From an uncultured Oscillospiraceae bacterium (GTDB lineage Bacteria > Bacillota > Clostridia > Oscillospirales > Oscillospiraceae), in the NCBI GenBank assembly GCA_947625045.1, contig CANQMW010000009.1, forward strand, positions 1-64,000: DNA of 64,000 nucleotides, written 5' to 3'. Every line of letters begins with the position of its first letter. Position 1 is the first letter of the stretch. Shown here one piece after another: positions 17,596 through 26,875 of the stretch. The translations under genes and the position numbers were made by a program. Below the pieces are notes generated by a model. That model worked only from the letters and a program-made list of their open reading frames with translations. It did no database searches and was not told where the DNA came from.

Positions 17596-18720
17596 TCACT
17601 TCTTCGCTTTCCCCTGCTCCGCCAGGCCCAGGACGATGGAGGCAATGCGGTCGGTGGCGTCGTTGACGCCCATCTTCAGGCTGGCAATGTGCATCTTCGC
17701 CATGGCGGAGGGGTCTTTGAGGAGTCCAGTCACTGTGTCATAGAGGTCCGAGCCGGTGAACTGGCCCTCCAGGAGCATTTTGGCTGCCCCGGCCTTTTCC
17801 AGGACCCGGGCGTTCTTCTCCTGGTGGTGGTTCACTACGTTGGGGCTGGGCACCATCACCGCAGGCTTGCCCAAATAGGTGAGCTCGCTGATGGTGGAGG
17901 CGCCGCTGCGGCAGATGATGACGTCCGCCGCCGCCATGACCTTTGGCATGTCGTAGATATACTCCCGCACGTCCGCCCAGGGGCCCGCCAGGCCCTTTTC
18001 GTTCAGGGCAGTCGTGACCTTTTCATGATACCGCTTGCCGGTGGAGTAGATGAGGCGGAAATCCCCCTTCATCCGGCCTATGAAATCCTGCATGGCCTCG
18101 TTCATGTAGTCGGCCCCCAGGGAGCCGAACACCGCCAGCACCACCGGCTGTTCCGGGTCCAGACCCAGCTCCCGCCGGGCGCGGGCCTTGTCGGTGTTGA
18201 GAAAGTCCACCCGCACGGGGGTGCCGGTGACCTCCACCTTCTCCGGGCAGCCGTAAAATTCCTTGCTTTCGGCAAGCCCCACCAATATGCGGTCCACCTT
18301 TTTGGCCAGCATCTTCGTGGTCAGGCCCGGCACGGCGTTGGACTCGTGCACCGCCGTGGGGACACCCATGTCGGAGGCCACCTTCAGCACCGGGTAGCAC
18401 ACATACCCGCCGGTGCCCACGGCCACGTCGGGGGCGAAGTCCTTTATGTATCCCCGGGCCCGGCGGAAGGCCCCCGCCAGCCGGCCAACGGTCCTGACAT
18501 TCTCCACGATCTTGGCGGGCTTGAAGCTCCGCTGGAAGCCGGAGACCCGGACGGTCTTTATCTCGTATCCCTCCCGGGGAACCAGCTCCGTCTCCATGTG
18601 TCCCTCGGCGCCGACAAATAATATCTCCGCGTCGGGCATGAGCTCCTGGATGCGTCCCGCCACGCCCAAAGCGGGGTTGATGTGTCCGGCGGTACCGCCG
18701 CAGGTGAACAAAAATCTCAT
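17596..18720 (-). CDS. murG: lipid II synthase MurG
   Basis: A 374-aa GT-B glycosyltransferase on the inner membrane face that adds GlcNAc to lipid I. The start MRFLFTCGGTAGHINPALGV shows the GGTxGHxxPA motif; further motifs are VGTGGYVCYPV, HESNAVPG and CRSGASTISE, where the donor sugar binds. The ATG at 18720 follows CGGAG and lies one base after the ftsW stop, so it is coupled to ftsW. Confidence 0.95.
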   Translation of the reverse strand: MRFLFTCGGTAGHINPALGVAGRIQELMPDAEILFVGAEGHMETELVPREGYEIKTVRVSGFQRSFKPAKIVENVRTVGRLAGAFRRARGYIKDFAPDVAVGTGGYVCYPVLKVASDMGVPTAVHESNAVPGLTTKMLAKKVDRILVGLAESKEFYGCPEKVEVTGTPVRVDFLNTDKARARRELGLDPEQPVVLAVFGSLGADYMNEAMQDFIGRMKGDFRLIYSTGKRYHEKVTTALNEKGLAGPWADVREYIYDMPKVMAAADVIICRSGASTISELTYLGKPAVMVPSPNVVNHHQEKNARVLEKAGAAKMLLEGQFTGSDLYDTVTGLLKDPSAMAKMHIASLKMGVNDATDRIASIVLGLAEQGKAKK

Positions 18721-18721
18721 T

Positions 18722-19909
18722 CTATCGTTTCTCCGGAATGTCCCGCGACAGGGACAGGATGATGCCAAGCTCCGCCATCTGCAGCAGCAGCGCCGTGCCT
18801 CCGTAGCTGAACAGGGGCAGGGATATGCCCGTGCAGGGGATGGAGTTGGTGCACACCGCCACGTTCAGGAGCACCTGCATGGCCAGGTGCGTGGTGATGC
18901 CCGCGCCAACCAGGGAGCTGTACCTATCCCGGGCGTGCATGCTCAGCCAGTAGCCCCGGATGATGAGCATAGCAAACAGGGCCAGGATCAGCGCGGCCCC
19001 GATGAAGCCCAGTTCCTCGCAGACCACGGAAAAGATGAAGTCGTTGTGCTCCTCGGGCAGATACAGGAATTTCTGCCGGGAGTTTCCAAGCCCCAGGCCT
19101 AAGAGGCCGCCGGAGCCGATGGAATAGAGGCTCTGGACGATCTGATAGCCCGCGTCGGAGGCGTCGGCAAAGGGGTTGAGCCAGGCGCTGAACCTGTCCC
19201 GCACGTAGCCGAACATGGCGTAGCCCACGCCCAGCACCGCCGCCGCGGCGGTGCCCCCGCCGATGAACCAATAAAGGGGCAGCCCGCCCAGGAAGAGCAT
19301 GACCATGCCGATGACGGCGATGATGATGATGGCGGACATGTGCGGCTCAAACACCAGCGCCAGTATGATGACCCCCAGCCAGAAGGCAAAGGGGATGAGG
19401 CTCTTGATGCCTTTCAGGCCGTTCTTGCTCCGGCAGATAAGGTCAGCAAAGTACATGATGACGGCGATCTTGGCGATCTCCGAGGGCTGGAAGGTGGTGA
19501 AACCAAACACGTTGATCCACCGCCGGGCGTTGTTGGCCTTCTCGCCGATGCCGGGCACCAGCACCGCCGCCAGCATGACCACGCTCAGGATCATCAACAG
19601 CTTGGAGAAGCGCTGATAAACGCTCATGGGGAACCGGGAGCAGAGAAACATCACGCCCACGCCGACCATGGCGAACAGGGCCTGGCGGACGAAGTAATAG
19701 GTGGCGTTGCCGCCGGTGGTCCCGGAGGGGTCATAGTAGGCCCGGGCAAAGCTGGCAGACAGGACCATGATCACGCCCACCGTCAGAAGGATCAGGCTCA
19801 AAAGGGCAAAGGGCAGGTCCACCGAGCCCCGTTCGACATCGGTATCGTCCGTATAGTCGGCCAGGCGGGCGCTCTCATAGCGCACGGCCGTATCCTGTTT
19901 GGAGGCCAT
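18722..19909 (-). CDS. ftsW: SEDS-family peptidoglycan polymerase FtsW
   Basis: A 395-aa polytopic membrane glycosyltransferase that polymerises lipid II at the septum together with a class B PBP. A cytoplasmic N terminus of about 30 residues is followed by about ten membrane spans, with RFPMSVYQRFSK, ARRWINVFGFTTFQPSE, FEPHMSA and SFGGTAL-type (LFSYGGTALLLQM) motifs of the SEDS family. Start ATG follows GGAGGGAGG. It is encoded between mraY and murG; the pbp2 gene in the same cluster is the likely partner. Confidence 0.94.
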   Translation of the reverse strand: MASKQDTAVRYESARLADYTDDTDVERGSVDLPFALLSLILLTVGVIMVLSASFARAYYDPSGTTGGNATYYFVRQALFAMVGVGVMFLCSRFPMSVYQRFSKLLMILSVVMLAAVLVPGIGEKANNARRWINVFGFTTFQPSEIAKIAVIMYFADLICRSKNGLKGIKSLIPFAFWLGVIILALVFEPHMSAIIIIAVIGMVMLFLGGLPLYWFIGGGTAAAAVLGVGYAMFGYVRDRFSAWLNPFADASDAGYQIVQSLYSIGSGGLLGLGLGNSRQKFLYLPEEHNDFIFSVVCEELGFIGAALILALFAMLIIRGYWLSMHARDRYSSLVGAGITTHLAMQVLLNVAVCTNSIPCTGISLPLFSYGGTALLLQMAELGIILSLSRDIPEKR

Positions 19910-19934
19910 AGGTCCTCCCTCCTTTCAAAGGTCT

Positions 19935-20945
19935 TCAGGCATAGCGCCCCACGCTGGCGAAATAGGCCACGATGGAGCAAATGACGCTCACACTAAAGAA
20001 CAGCGCCACGATCTGCACCTCGGTCCACTTGTGGCCCAGCCATCCGCCCATCTCCAGGTGGTGGTGGAAGGGGGCCATTTTGAACAGGCGCTTTCCGTGG
20101 GTCAGCTTGAAATAGGTCACCTGGATGATGTCGGACAACGTCTCCAGGATGAAGATGAGCCCCAGGGGGATGAGGATCAAAGGCATATCCAGGGCGAAGG
20201 CCATGCCGCACACGGCGCCCCCCAGGAAGAGACTGCCCGTGTCGCCCATAAAGCACTTGGCCGGGTGGAAGTTGTAGACGAGAAAACCGAACAAGCCCCC
20301 TGTGAGCCCGGCGCAGAACACGGCAAGAGACCTATACTGCACGCCCCAGGCAAAGCATATGGCGGTGTAGCACACGAACACCGGCACGGACACGCTGGCG
20401 GCCAGGCCGTCGATGCCGTCGGTGATGTTCACGGCGTTCACCGTGCCCACGATGATGAAGGCGGCCAGCACGAAATAGAGCCACTCCGGCAGCCACACCG
20501 TCACGCCCCAGAAGGGCACATACAGGCTGGGGGTCAGGTAGTGCTCCAGCCGCAGCCAGTAGAGCAGCACGATGGCCACCGCCAGCTGCAAAAGGAACTT
20601 GGCCCGGGCGGAGAGGCCCAGGTTCTGCTTGTGCTTCAGCTTTTCAAAGTCGTCCAGAAACCCGATGGCCCCGTAGAAGAGGGCGAACAGCAGCACGAAC
20701 ACCGCCGGCAGCTCCCCCTCCTTGATGAAGGGCAGCCCCAGGGTGAACAGCACCGCCGTCACCGCGACGATGAAGATGACGCCGCCCATGGTAGGGGTGC
20801 CGGCCTTGGACTTGTGCCAGTTGGGGCCCACCTCCCGGATCTCCTGCCCGGCCTTGATCTTCCGAAGCCAGGGCACATAGGCCGACCCGAAGATAGCTGC
20901 CACCACGAAGGCCGCCAAAAAGCTGATCACCAGTCTGATCGTCAT
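19935..20945 (-). CDS. mraY: phospho-MurNAc-pentapeptide transferase MraY
   Basis: A 336-aa polytopic enzyme that transfers phospho-MurNAc-pentapeptide to undecaprenyl phosphate, making lipid I. Visible motifs are GTPTMGGVIF, the aspartate-rich IGFLDDFEKLK, ITDGIDGLA, NFHPAKCFMGDTGSLFLGG and the MAPFHHHLEMGGW histidine cluster. It starts one base after the murE stop. In many genomes murF precedes mraY and murD follows it; neither is present here. Confidence 0.96.
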   Translation of the reverse strand: MTIRLVISFLAAFVVAAIFGSAYVPWLRKIKAGQEIREVGPNWHKSKAGTPTMGGVIFIVAVTAVLFTLGLPFIKEGELPAVFVLLFALFYGAIGFLDDFEKLKHKQNLGLSARAKFLLQLAVAIVLLYWLRLEHYLTPSLYVPFWGVTVWLPEWLYFVLAAFIIVGTVNAVNITDGIDGLAASVSVPVFVCYTAICFAWGVQYRSLAVFCAGLTGGLFGFLVYNFHPAKCFMGDTGSLFLGGAVCGMAFALDMPLILIPLGLIFILETLSDIIQVTYFKLTHGKRLFKMAPFHHHLEMGGWLGHKWTEVQIVALFFSVSVICSIVAYFASVGRYA

Positions 20946-20946
20946 G

Positions 20947-22395
20947 TCACTGTTCCCCGTTCCTCAGCAGATGTTCCGCCACGATCTCCCGCTCGTCCAT
21001 GTGGCGCTTGACCCCGTTGACCTCCTGATAGGTCTCGTGGCCCTTGCCGGCGAGAACGATCACGTCCCCCGGCTGATGGTTGTCTATGGCCCAGCGGATG
21101 GCGCTTGGCCGGTCCGCTATCACCTTCATGGCCGTACCGGCGGGGATGCCCGCCAGAATGTCGTCGATGATGGCCTCCGGCACCTCCGTGCGGGGGTTGT
21201 CGCTGGTCACCACGCAGAAGTCCGCCGTTTCCGCGGCGATACGCCCCATGATGGGCCGCTTGGTCTTATCCCGGTCGCCGCCGCAGCCAAAGAGGGCCAC
21301 CAGGCGGCCGTCGGTCACCTCCCGCATGGCCCTGAGGACCTTTTCCAGGGCGTCGGGGGTGTGGGCGTAGTCGATAAGGATGGCGTAGTCCTCCGGTGTG
21401 GGGACCACCTCCACCCGGCCCTTCACGCCCTTGGCCCGGCTGATGGAGGCGGCGCAGTCAGAAAGGCTCACCCCCAGCATCCTGCCCGCCGACATGGCGG
21501 TGAGGGCGTTCTCCACGGAGAAGGCCCCGGGGATGCCCAGCTTCACAGGCACTTTTTCGTCTCCCTCCACAGCGGTGAAGGTGACGCCCGTGGCGGCGAG
21601 GGCGATGTCCTCGGCCATCAGGTCCGCCTTCCCCTTGGCGGAGAAGGTCCGCATGGGGCATTTGGCGTGTTCCAGCATAGTTTTGGACCAGGGGTCCCCG
21701 GCATTCACCGCGCCGGCGTCGCTCTGGGCGAAGAGCAGGGCCTTTGCCTGGGCATAGGCCTCCATGGTCCCGTGGAAGTCTAAGTGGTCCTGGGTGAGGT
21801 TGGTGAAGAGCCCCGCCTGAAAGCGCACGCCCGCCACCCGGTCCAGCACCAGGGCGTGGGAGGAGACCTCCATCACCGCGTGGGTGCAGCCGGCCTCGGC
21901 CATCTTATAGAACAGCTCCTGCAGATCGTAGGACTCTGGCGTGGTCCGCTCTGTGGGCAGCTCCTCATCCCCTATCCAGTTGGAGATGGTCCCCACCAGG
22001 CCCACCTTCGCCCCCAGGCAGTCCTCCAGAAGGTGCTTGATGAGGATGGTGGAGGTGGTCTTGCCGTTGGTGCCGGTGACGCCGATCATGGTCATGCGCC
22101 GGGAGGGATATCCGAACCAGGCGGCCGAGACCAGGGCCAGGGCCAGCCGGCTGTCCGGCGTCACGGCCCAGGGCCCCTCCCCCTCCGGCGCCTCCTGGCA
22201 CAGCACGGCCGCCGCGCCTTTGGAAAGCGCCATGGAGATGAACTTATGGCCGTCGCTCTTGAGGCCCTTCACCGCCACGAACAGGTCCCCGGGCCGCACC
22301 GCCCGGGAGTCGTAGCGCACGCCGGATATCTCCGTGTCCGGGTCCGCCCGAAGGGCGGTGATATCGATGTCCTTCAACAATTCCCGCAGTTTCAT
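20947..22395 (-). CDS. murE: UDP-MurNAc-tripeptide synthetase MurE
   Basis: A 482-aa Mur ligase that adds the third residue of the stem peptide (meso-DAP or lysine) to UDP-MurNAc-L-Ala-D-Glu. The N-terminal UDP-binding domain contains YDSRAVRPGDLFVAVKG, the ATP loop is GVTGTNGKTTST, and the C-terminal ligase domain has the substrate loop TSDNPRTEVPEAI. The DNPR motif is typical of the meso-diaminopimelate-adding type, so a DAP wall is expected. Start ATG follows GAGG. Confidence 0.95.
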   Translation of the reverse strand: MKLRELLKDIDITALRADPDTEISGVRYDSRAVRPGDLFVAVKGLKSDGHKFISMALSKGAAAVLCQEAPEGEGPWAVTPDSRLALALVSAAWFGYPSRRMTMIGVTGTNGKTTSTILIKHLLEDCLGAKVGLVGTISNWIGDEELPTERTTPESYDLQELFYKMAEAGCTHAVMEVSSHALVLDRVAGVRFQAGLFTNLTQDHLDFHGTMEAYAQAKALLFAQSDAGAVNAGDPWSKTMLEHAKCPMRTFSAKGKADLMAEDIALAATGVTFTAVEGDEKVPVKLGIPGAFSVENALTAMSAGRMLGVSLSDCAASISRAKGVKGRVEVVPTPEDYAILIDYAHTPDALEKVLRAMREVTDGRLVALFGCGGDRDKTKRPIMGRIAAETADFCVVTSDNPRTEVPEAIIDDILAGIPAGTAMKVIADRPSAIRWAIDNHQPGDVIVLAGKGHETYQEVNGVKRHMDEREIVAEHLLRNGEQ

Positions 22396-22402
22396 AATTT
22401 CC

Positions 22403-24751
22403 TCACCATATCGTCAGTTTCGAGCTGTCGCTGAGTGTGACCGTGATGATGGTCCCCGGGTCCACCAGGGTGCCGGGCTCGATGCTCTGGTCCACGGTCA
22501 TGATGATGGGGCTGTTGAGCATGGTCCCCTCGCCCCGGATATAGAGCCCCTGCCAGCCGGCCCGTATCTGGGCGATCTCGTAGCTCAGGCCCAGCAGGTT
22601 CGGCACCTCCACCGGCTCCCCGCTGGGAGCGGCGTCGCAGTAGAGCACCACCTCGCTGCCGGCGGCGATCTTGGCGTTGGCATTGGGCATCTGGGCCGTC
22701 ACGGCGGGGCCGCTGCCCTCTATCCGGACGGAGAAGCCCACGTTCTCCATGGCCGCTTTGGCCTCCTCGGGTGTCTTGCCGATGGCTCTGGGCACCCGCT
22801 GGTCCACGATGCCGCTCTCGCCCTCGCCGTACTCCGGCTCCACGCCGAGATAGGGCAGGATGTCGGACAGGATCATGCCCACCTTAGGGGCCGCCATCTG
22901 GCCGCCGCCCACGGGGAAGGTGTTCTCTGGGCCGGGGTTTTCCAGCAGCACCAGCACCGCCACCACCGGGTCGTCCGCCGGGGCGAAGCCCAGGAAGGAG
23001 GCGATGTATTTCTTCGTGCCGTGGATGGCCTCATAGACCACGTCCTCGGAGGTACCGGTCTTGCCGGCAACCCGGTAGCCCGCCACGTAGGCGTTGGTAC
23101 CGGTGCCCTCCTGGACGTTGCTGACGACCTGCTCCAGGATCTCGCAGCACGTCTTGCTGGTCTTCTCGCTGATGACCTGGCGTATCACCGTGGGCTCGGT
23201 CTGGCTGGCCACGGTGCCGTCGGCGTTCAGCACCTCGCTGACGATGTAGGGCTTCATGAGGTAGCCGCCGTTGGTGACGGCGCTGACCGCGGTGATCAGC
23301 TGCATGGGCGTGATGGTGAAGGTCTGGCCGAAGGAGGCCGCCGCCAGCTGGGACAGGTTGTTCTTATCAAAGAACACGTCCTCGTCCCACCAGATGCTCC
23401 CTGCCTCGCCGGTCAGGTCCACCCCGGTCTTGTCAAACAGGCCGAAAGCCCGGATGTAGTCATAGAACCGCTCCGCGCCGATGTACTGGCCGATGAGGGT
23501 GAAGGCCACGTTGCAGGAGTGCATGACCGCCTCGGCGAGGGTCTGGTCCCCGTGGCCGTAGATGTTGGCGCAGTTCAGGGGGTTGGTACGGCCCAGCACT
23601 TCGATGCTGCCGCCGCAGTAGAAGGTGGAGTTCAAATTGACCGCGCCGCTCTCCAGGGCCGAGGCCAGGGTGATGATCTTGAAGACGGAGCCGGGCTCAT
23701 AGGTCTCGGTGAGGGCCTTGTTGCGCCACATCTCGTCCCGGGCCTCGATGATGAGGTTGTCGTGCTCCTCCTCCGTGAGGCCGGCGGAGTTCTCCTCGAT
23801 CTGCTGCATGACCTCCTCGGGCAGCTGTGCGTAGTTGTTGGGGTCAAAGTCTCCCAGGGAGGCCATGCCCAGGATGGCACCGGTCTTCACGTCCATGACG
23901 ATGCCCGCCGCGCCGTCCTGCAGGTCGTAGTCCTCCACGGCGCTCTTGAGGTGCTTCTCCAGGTAATACTGGACGGTGGTATCGATAGTGGTGACGATGC
24001 TCTGGCCGTCCTCGGCGTCGTAGTAGTCCTCGAAGTCGGTGAACATCATGTCCGTGCCGAAGCCGTTGGTGGCCCGGACGATGCGCCCGTCCACCCCGGC
24101 CAGCTGCTTGTCGTAGTAATATTCCAGGCCCGCCAGGCCGTGGTCGTCAGAGCCGGCGAAGCCAACCACGTGGCAGGCAAGGCTGGAATAGGGATAGTAC
24201 CGCCGGCTGGCCTCCTCGATCTTCACGCCGGTGAGGGTCTTGTGGTCGGCCTCGTCCTCCACGGGGTTGCCCATGGCGTCCCGGCCCTCGTTTTCTTTGA
24301 AGATGCGGACCTGCTCGGTGATGTCGTCCTCCACCTTCCGGGCCAGGGTGGTGTACCAGGATTCGGTGTTCAGGGTCTTCTGGTAGACCTCGTCATAGTC
24401 CAGGCCCAGGATGTTGGCCAGGCCCTGGGCGATGTAGGTGGGGTTTTCCCCGTTCATCTTGATCTCGGCGGGGCTTATGAAGATATTGCTGACCGAAGCG
24501 CTCATGGCCAGGATGTTCATGTTCCGGTCGTAGATGGCCCCGCGGTGGGCGGTGACGGTGGTCTGGCGCAGCTGCTGCTCCATGGCCGCCGTCTCGTACA
24601 TATCGTGGTCCAGGATCTGCAGTTTGAACAGCCGTGCGCCCAGTGCGATAAATGCAACTATGCCGCACACTATCATGAGAAACAGTGTGCGGCGAATCAT
24701 CATGCGGTTGGGCGAAGAGGTTTTCTTGCTCTCCCGGCGTTTTTTGAACAT
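22403..24751 (-). CDS. class B penicillin-binding protein with PASTA domains (FtsI/SpoVD type)
   Basis: A 782-aa D,D-transpeptidase. One N-terminal membrane span (about 20-40) precedes the dimerisation domain (RGAIYDRNMNILAMSASVSNIF) and the transpeptidase domain with SxxK in GSVFKIITLAS, SxN in HSCNVAF and KTG in VAGKTGTSED. Two C-terminal PASTA-like repeats follow (about 645-775). It cross-links septal or, if SpoVD, spore cortex peptidoglycan, working with the SEDS protein FtsW encoded three genes downstream. Sequence alone does not separate FtsI from SpoVD. Start ATG follows AGGAG. Confidence 0.92.
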   Translation of the reverse strand: MFKKRRESKKTSSPNRMMIRRTLFLMIVCGIVAFIALGARLFKLQILDHDMYETAAMEQQLRQTTVTAHRGAIYDRNMNILAMSASVSNIFISPAEIKMNGENPTYIAQGLANILGLDYDEVYQKTLNTESWYTTLARKVEDDITEQVRIFKENEGRDAMGNPVEDEADHKTLTGVKIEEASRRYYPYSSLACHVVGFAGSDDHGLAGLEYYYDKQLAGVDGRIVRATNGFGTDMMFTDFEDYYDAEDGQSIVTTIDTTVQYYLEKHLKSAVEDYDLQDGAAGIVMDVKTGAILGMASLGDFDPNNYAQLPEEVMQQIEENSAGLTEEEHDNLIIEARDEMWRNKALTETYEPGSVFKIITLASALESGAVNLNSTFYCGGSIEVLGRTNPLNCANIYGHGDQTLAEAVMHSCNVAFTLIGQYIGAERFYDYIRAFGLFDKTGVDLTGEAGSIWWDEDVFFDKNNLSQLAAASFGQTFTITPMQLITAVSAVTNGGYLMKPYIVSEVLNADGTVASQTEPTVIRQVISEKTSKTCCEILEQVVSNVQEGTGTNAYVAGYRVAGKTGTSEDVVYEAIHGTKKYIASFLGFAPADDPVVAVLVLLENPGPENTFPVGGGQMAAPKVGMILSDILPYLGVEPEYGEGESGIVDQRVPRAIGKTPEEAKAAMENVGFSVRIEGSGPAVTAQMPNANAKIAAGSEVVLYCDAAPSGEPVEVPNLLGLSYEIAQIRAGWQGLYIRGEGTMLNSPIIMTVDQSIEPGTLVDPGTIITVTLSDSSKLTIW

Positions 24752-24825
24752 GGTCCGATCTCCTTTGGGTGCGCGTTGGGTATGCTATCGTCTCCTGTCA
24801 TTACCAGTATAATACACCTGTCAAC

Positions 24826-25437
24826 TTAAATATGCCAATATGCCTTGATAGAAGAGATGATGTCCTTCACGCCCAGGGAGAACAGGTCCGTCTGCTCCTG
24901 GGTGACCACGACGGCCTTGTCGGCGGAGGCCACGCCGGACAGATATACGATCTGGCTCTCTTGCGGCTCCTGCATGCCCAGGATGTCCATGGCCTGCTCT
25001 TCCACATCCTTCAGATTGAAGATGGTCTCGTATTCCACGGTGAGCTTTGCCCGCTGGGATTCAAGCTCGCTTATCTGCTGTTCCAGGCCCGCGGTGGTGT
25101 TGGAGATGTCGGCAAGCCTTATCTGGGCCAGGAGCATCAGGGTGATGAGCACCACGGCGCACACCGCGCCCAGCAGGGAGAACACCGATATGCCCTGACG
25201 GTTGCGCTCCACGGCGGCGGCACTGGCCTGGCGCCGGGGTTCTTCCCGGACCCACTCCCGGCGGTCGGTGCGCTGCTTCTTTTGAGGGCGCTCCTCCCGC
25301 TCCGGCTCCTGCCACTCTGTCTGCTCCTGCTCCTCGGGATACAGCAGGGGACTGGAGAAGTCATAGGCCAGGGTGCCGTCCACGGCACCGGTGACGAAGT
25401 TATAGGTTTTGAAGGTCCTTACATCCTGCATGTTCAT
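24826..25437 (-). CDS. ftsL: FtsL-like septum formation protein
   Basis: A 203-aa bitopic protein. A Glu/Arg/Gln-rich cytoplasmic part of about 90 residues is followed by one membrane span (ISVFSLLGAVCAVVLITLML) and an extracytoplasmic coiled coil (NTTAGLEQQISELESQRAKL). This architecture and its place between rsmH and pbp2 identify it as FtsL, which forms a complex with DivIB. The ATG at 25437 overlaps the rsmH stop as ATGA; a second ATG lies two codons later. The sequence is poorly conserved, as is usual for FtsL. Confidence 0.82.
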   Translation of the reverse strand: MNMQDVRTFKTYNFVTGAVDGTLAYDFSSPLLYPEEQEQTEWQEPEREERPQKKQRTDRREWVREEPRRQASAAAVERNRQGISVFSLLGAVCAVVLITLMLLAQIRLADISNTTAGLEQQISELESQRAKLTVEYETIFNLKDVEEQAMDILGMQEPQESQIVYLSGVASADKAVVVTQEQTDLFSLGVKDIISSIKAYWHI

Positions 25438-26360
25438 ACCCTCTCCGCTATTCGCAGCCGGGCGCTTCTGGCCCGGGGATTTGCCGCCAGCTCCTCCATG
25501 TCGGGGGCCACCGGCTTTCGTGTCACGCTCTTCAAGGTCTTTACAAAGCCGCAGGTGCACACCGGGAAATCCGGGGGGCATGTGCAGCCGTTTTCACGCT
25601 TTCGTATGGCCTCCTTGACCATCCGGTCCTCCAGGGAGTGGAAGCTTATCACAAGAAGCCTTCCGCCCTTCTCCAGTCTGTCCGGGGCCGCCGCCAGCAT
25701 CCGCTCCAGCTCGCCCATCTCGTCGTTCACCGCGATGCGCACCGCCTGGAAGCACCGCTTGGCCGGATGCTGCTTTTCCCGCAGGGCCGCGGCGGGCATG
25801 GTCCTTTTGATGATGTCCACGAACTGGGCCGTGGTCTCGATGGGGGCCTGTTCCCTTGCGGCAGCCACCGCCTCGGCGATGCGCCCGGCGTACCGTTCCT
25901 CGCCGTAGCGCCAGAAGATGCTCCTCAGCTCCGCCTCCGACCAGGTGTTCAATATCTCCCGGGCCGTCAGGGGGGAGCGCTCATCCATTCTCATATCCAG
26001 CGGCGCGTCCTGCATGTAGGAAAACCCGCGCCCCGCGTCGTCCAGCTGTGGGGAGGACACGCCCAGGTCGAAGAGCATGCCGTTGACCTTCTCTATCCCC
26101 AGACCGTCCAGGATGGCGCCGATGTCGCCAAAGTTGCCCTTCACCAGCGTGACCTTGTCCCCGAAGGGTGCCAGCCGCGCCCGGGCATATTCCAGGGCCC
26201 GCTCGTCCCGGTCGAGGCCGATAAGCCTTCCCTTTCCAAGCTCCTTCGCTATCGCCTCGGAATGGCCGCCCAGGCCAAGGGTGCCGTCCACATAGGTCCC
26301 GGCCGGGTCGATGTCCAGATACCGGATGCACTCCCGGAGCAACACGCTCTTGTGCTCCAT
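25434..26360 (-). CDS. rsmH: 16S rRNA (cytosine1402-N4)-methyltransferase
   Basis: A 308-aa SAM-dependent methyltransferase (MraW) acting on C1402 of 16S rRNA. It starts MEHKSVLLRECIRYLDI and shows GTYVDGTLGLGGHSEAI (SAM site), LFDLGVSSPQLDDAGRGFSY and the C-terminal VISFHSLEDRMVK. Second gene of the dcw cluster: it starts within the mraZ stop (TGATG overlap) and ends in an ATGA overlap with ftsL. Confidence 0.96.
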   Translation of the reverse strand: MEHKSVLLRECIRYLDIDPAGTYVDGTLGLGGHSEAIAKELGKGRLIGLDRDERALEYARARLAPFGDKVTLVKGNFGDIGAILDGLGIEKVNGMLFDLGVSSPQLDDAGRGFSYMQDAPLDMRMDERSPLTAREILNTWSEAELRSIFWRYGEERYAGRIAEAVAAAREQAPIETTAQFVDIIKRTMPAAALREKQHPAKRCFQAVRIAVNDEMGELERMLAAAPDRLEKGGRLLVISFHSLEDRMVKEAIRKRENGCTCPPDFPVCTCGFVKTLKSVTRKPVAPDMEELAANPRARSARLRIAERV

Positions 26361-26776
26361 CAGAAATCCAGCTCCTCCATGATCCGGGCGATGTTCTCCG
26401 GCGAGGTCTCCTCCTCACGCACAGCAAGCCAGGCGTCGCTGTCCCAGAACTCTGCGTGATTGTTGGCGCCCAAAACGCTGACGTTCTTCGTCAGGCCCGC
26501 CCATTCCCGCAGGTTGGCCGGCAGAAGGATGCGCCCCTGGGCGTCCAGCTCGCACTTGCACGCCATGGAAAACAGGCTCCGGACACTGCGCTGGTTCCTG
26601 TAGCTCATGGCGTTGACTTTATCGCTTAGTATCTTCCACTGCTCCGCGTTGTACGCGTACAGACACTTATCCATGCTGATGGTGACGTAGAACTCCTGTC
26701 CGAGCTCCTCGCGAAGGCGCGCCGGGATGAAAAGCCGCCCCTTGGCGTCCAGGGAATGCTGATATTCACCTGTCAT
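26360..26776 (-). CDS. mraZ: transcriptional regulator MraZ
   Basis: A 138-aa first gene of the dcw cluster. Two AbrB-like MraZ repeats are visible, each with the DxxxR signature: LDAKGRLFIPARLR and LDAQGRILLPANLR. MraZ forms a ring and binds repeats in its own promoter. The start (26776) is chosen from GGGAGGTGAG upstream and family alignment; longer in-frame extensions have no ribosome site. Matching TGGGN-type repeats lie 35-60 bases upstream. Confidence 0.95.
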   Translation of the reverse strand: MTGEYQHSLDAKGRLFIPARLREELGQEFYVTISMDKCLYAYNAEQWKILSDKVNAMSYRNQRSVRSLFSMACKCELDAQGRILLPANLREWAGLTKNVSVLGANNHAEFWDSDAWLAVREEETSPENIARIMEELDF

Positions 26777-26810
26777 CCGGCTCACCTCCCGCGCTTTTTG
26801 TGGGAAAGTT

Positions 26811-26835
26811 AAACACTTTCCCCCACTTCGCCCCA
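26811..26835 (-). promoter_or_regulatory. MraZ-box direct repeats
   Basis: Minus strand TGGGG-N5-TGGGG-N5-TGTTT (26831-26835, 26821-26825, 26811-26815): three 5-mers at a 10-base period just downstream of the mraZ -10. Known MraZ operators are TGGGN repeats with 5-base spacers, so autoregulation is likely. The last repeat is imperfect and is part of a GGGAAAGT/ACTTTCCC inverted repeat. Confidence 0.65.
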
Positions 26836-26846
26836 CTACGCTCCCT

Positions 26847-26875
26847 ATTATAGGGGGCGCCACGGGAAATTGCAA
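26847..26875 (-). promoter_or_regulatory. mraZ / dcw cluster promoter
   Basis: Minus strand TTGCAA (26870-26875), 17 bases, TATAAT (26847-26852). The MraZ boxes begin 12 bases downstream of the -10. Confidence 0.7.
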
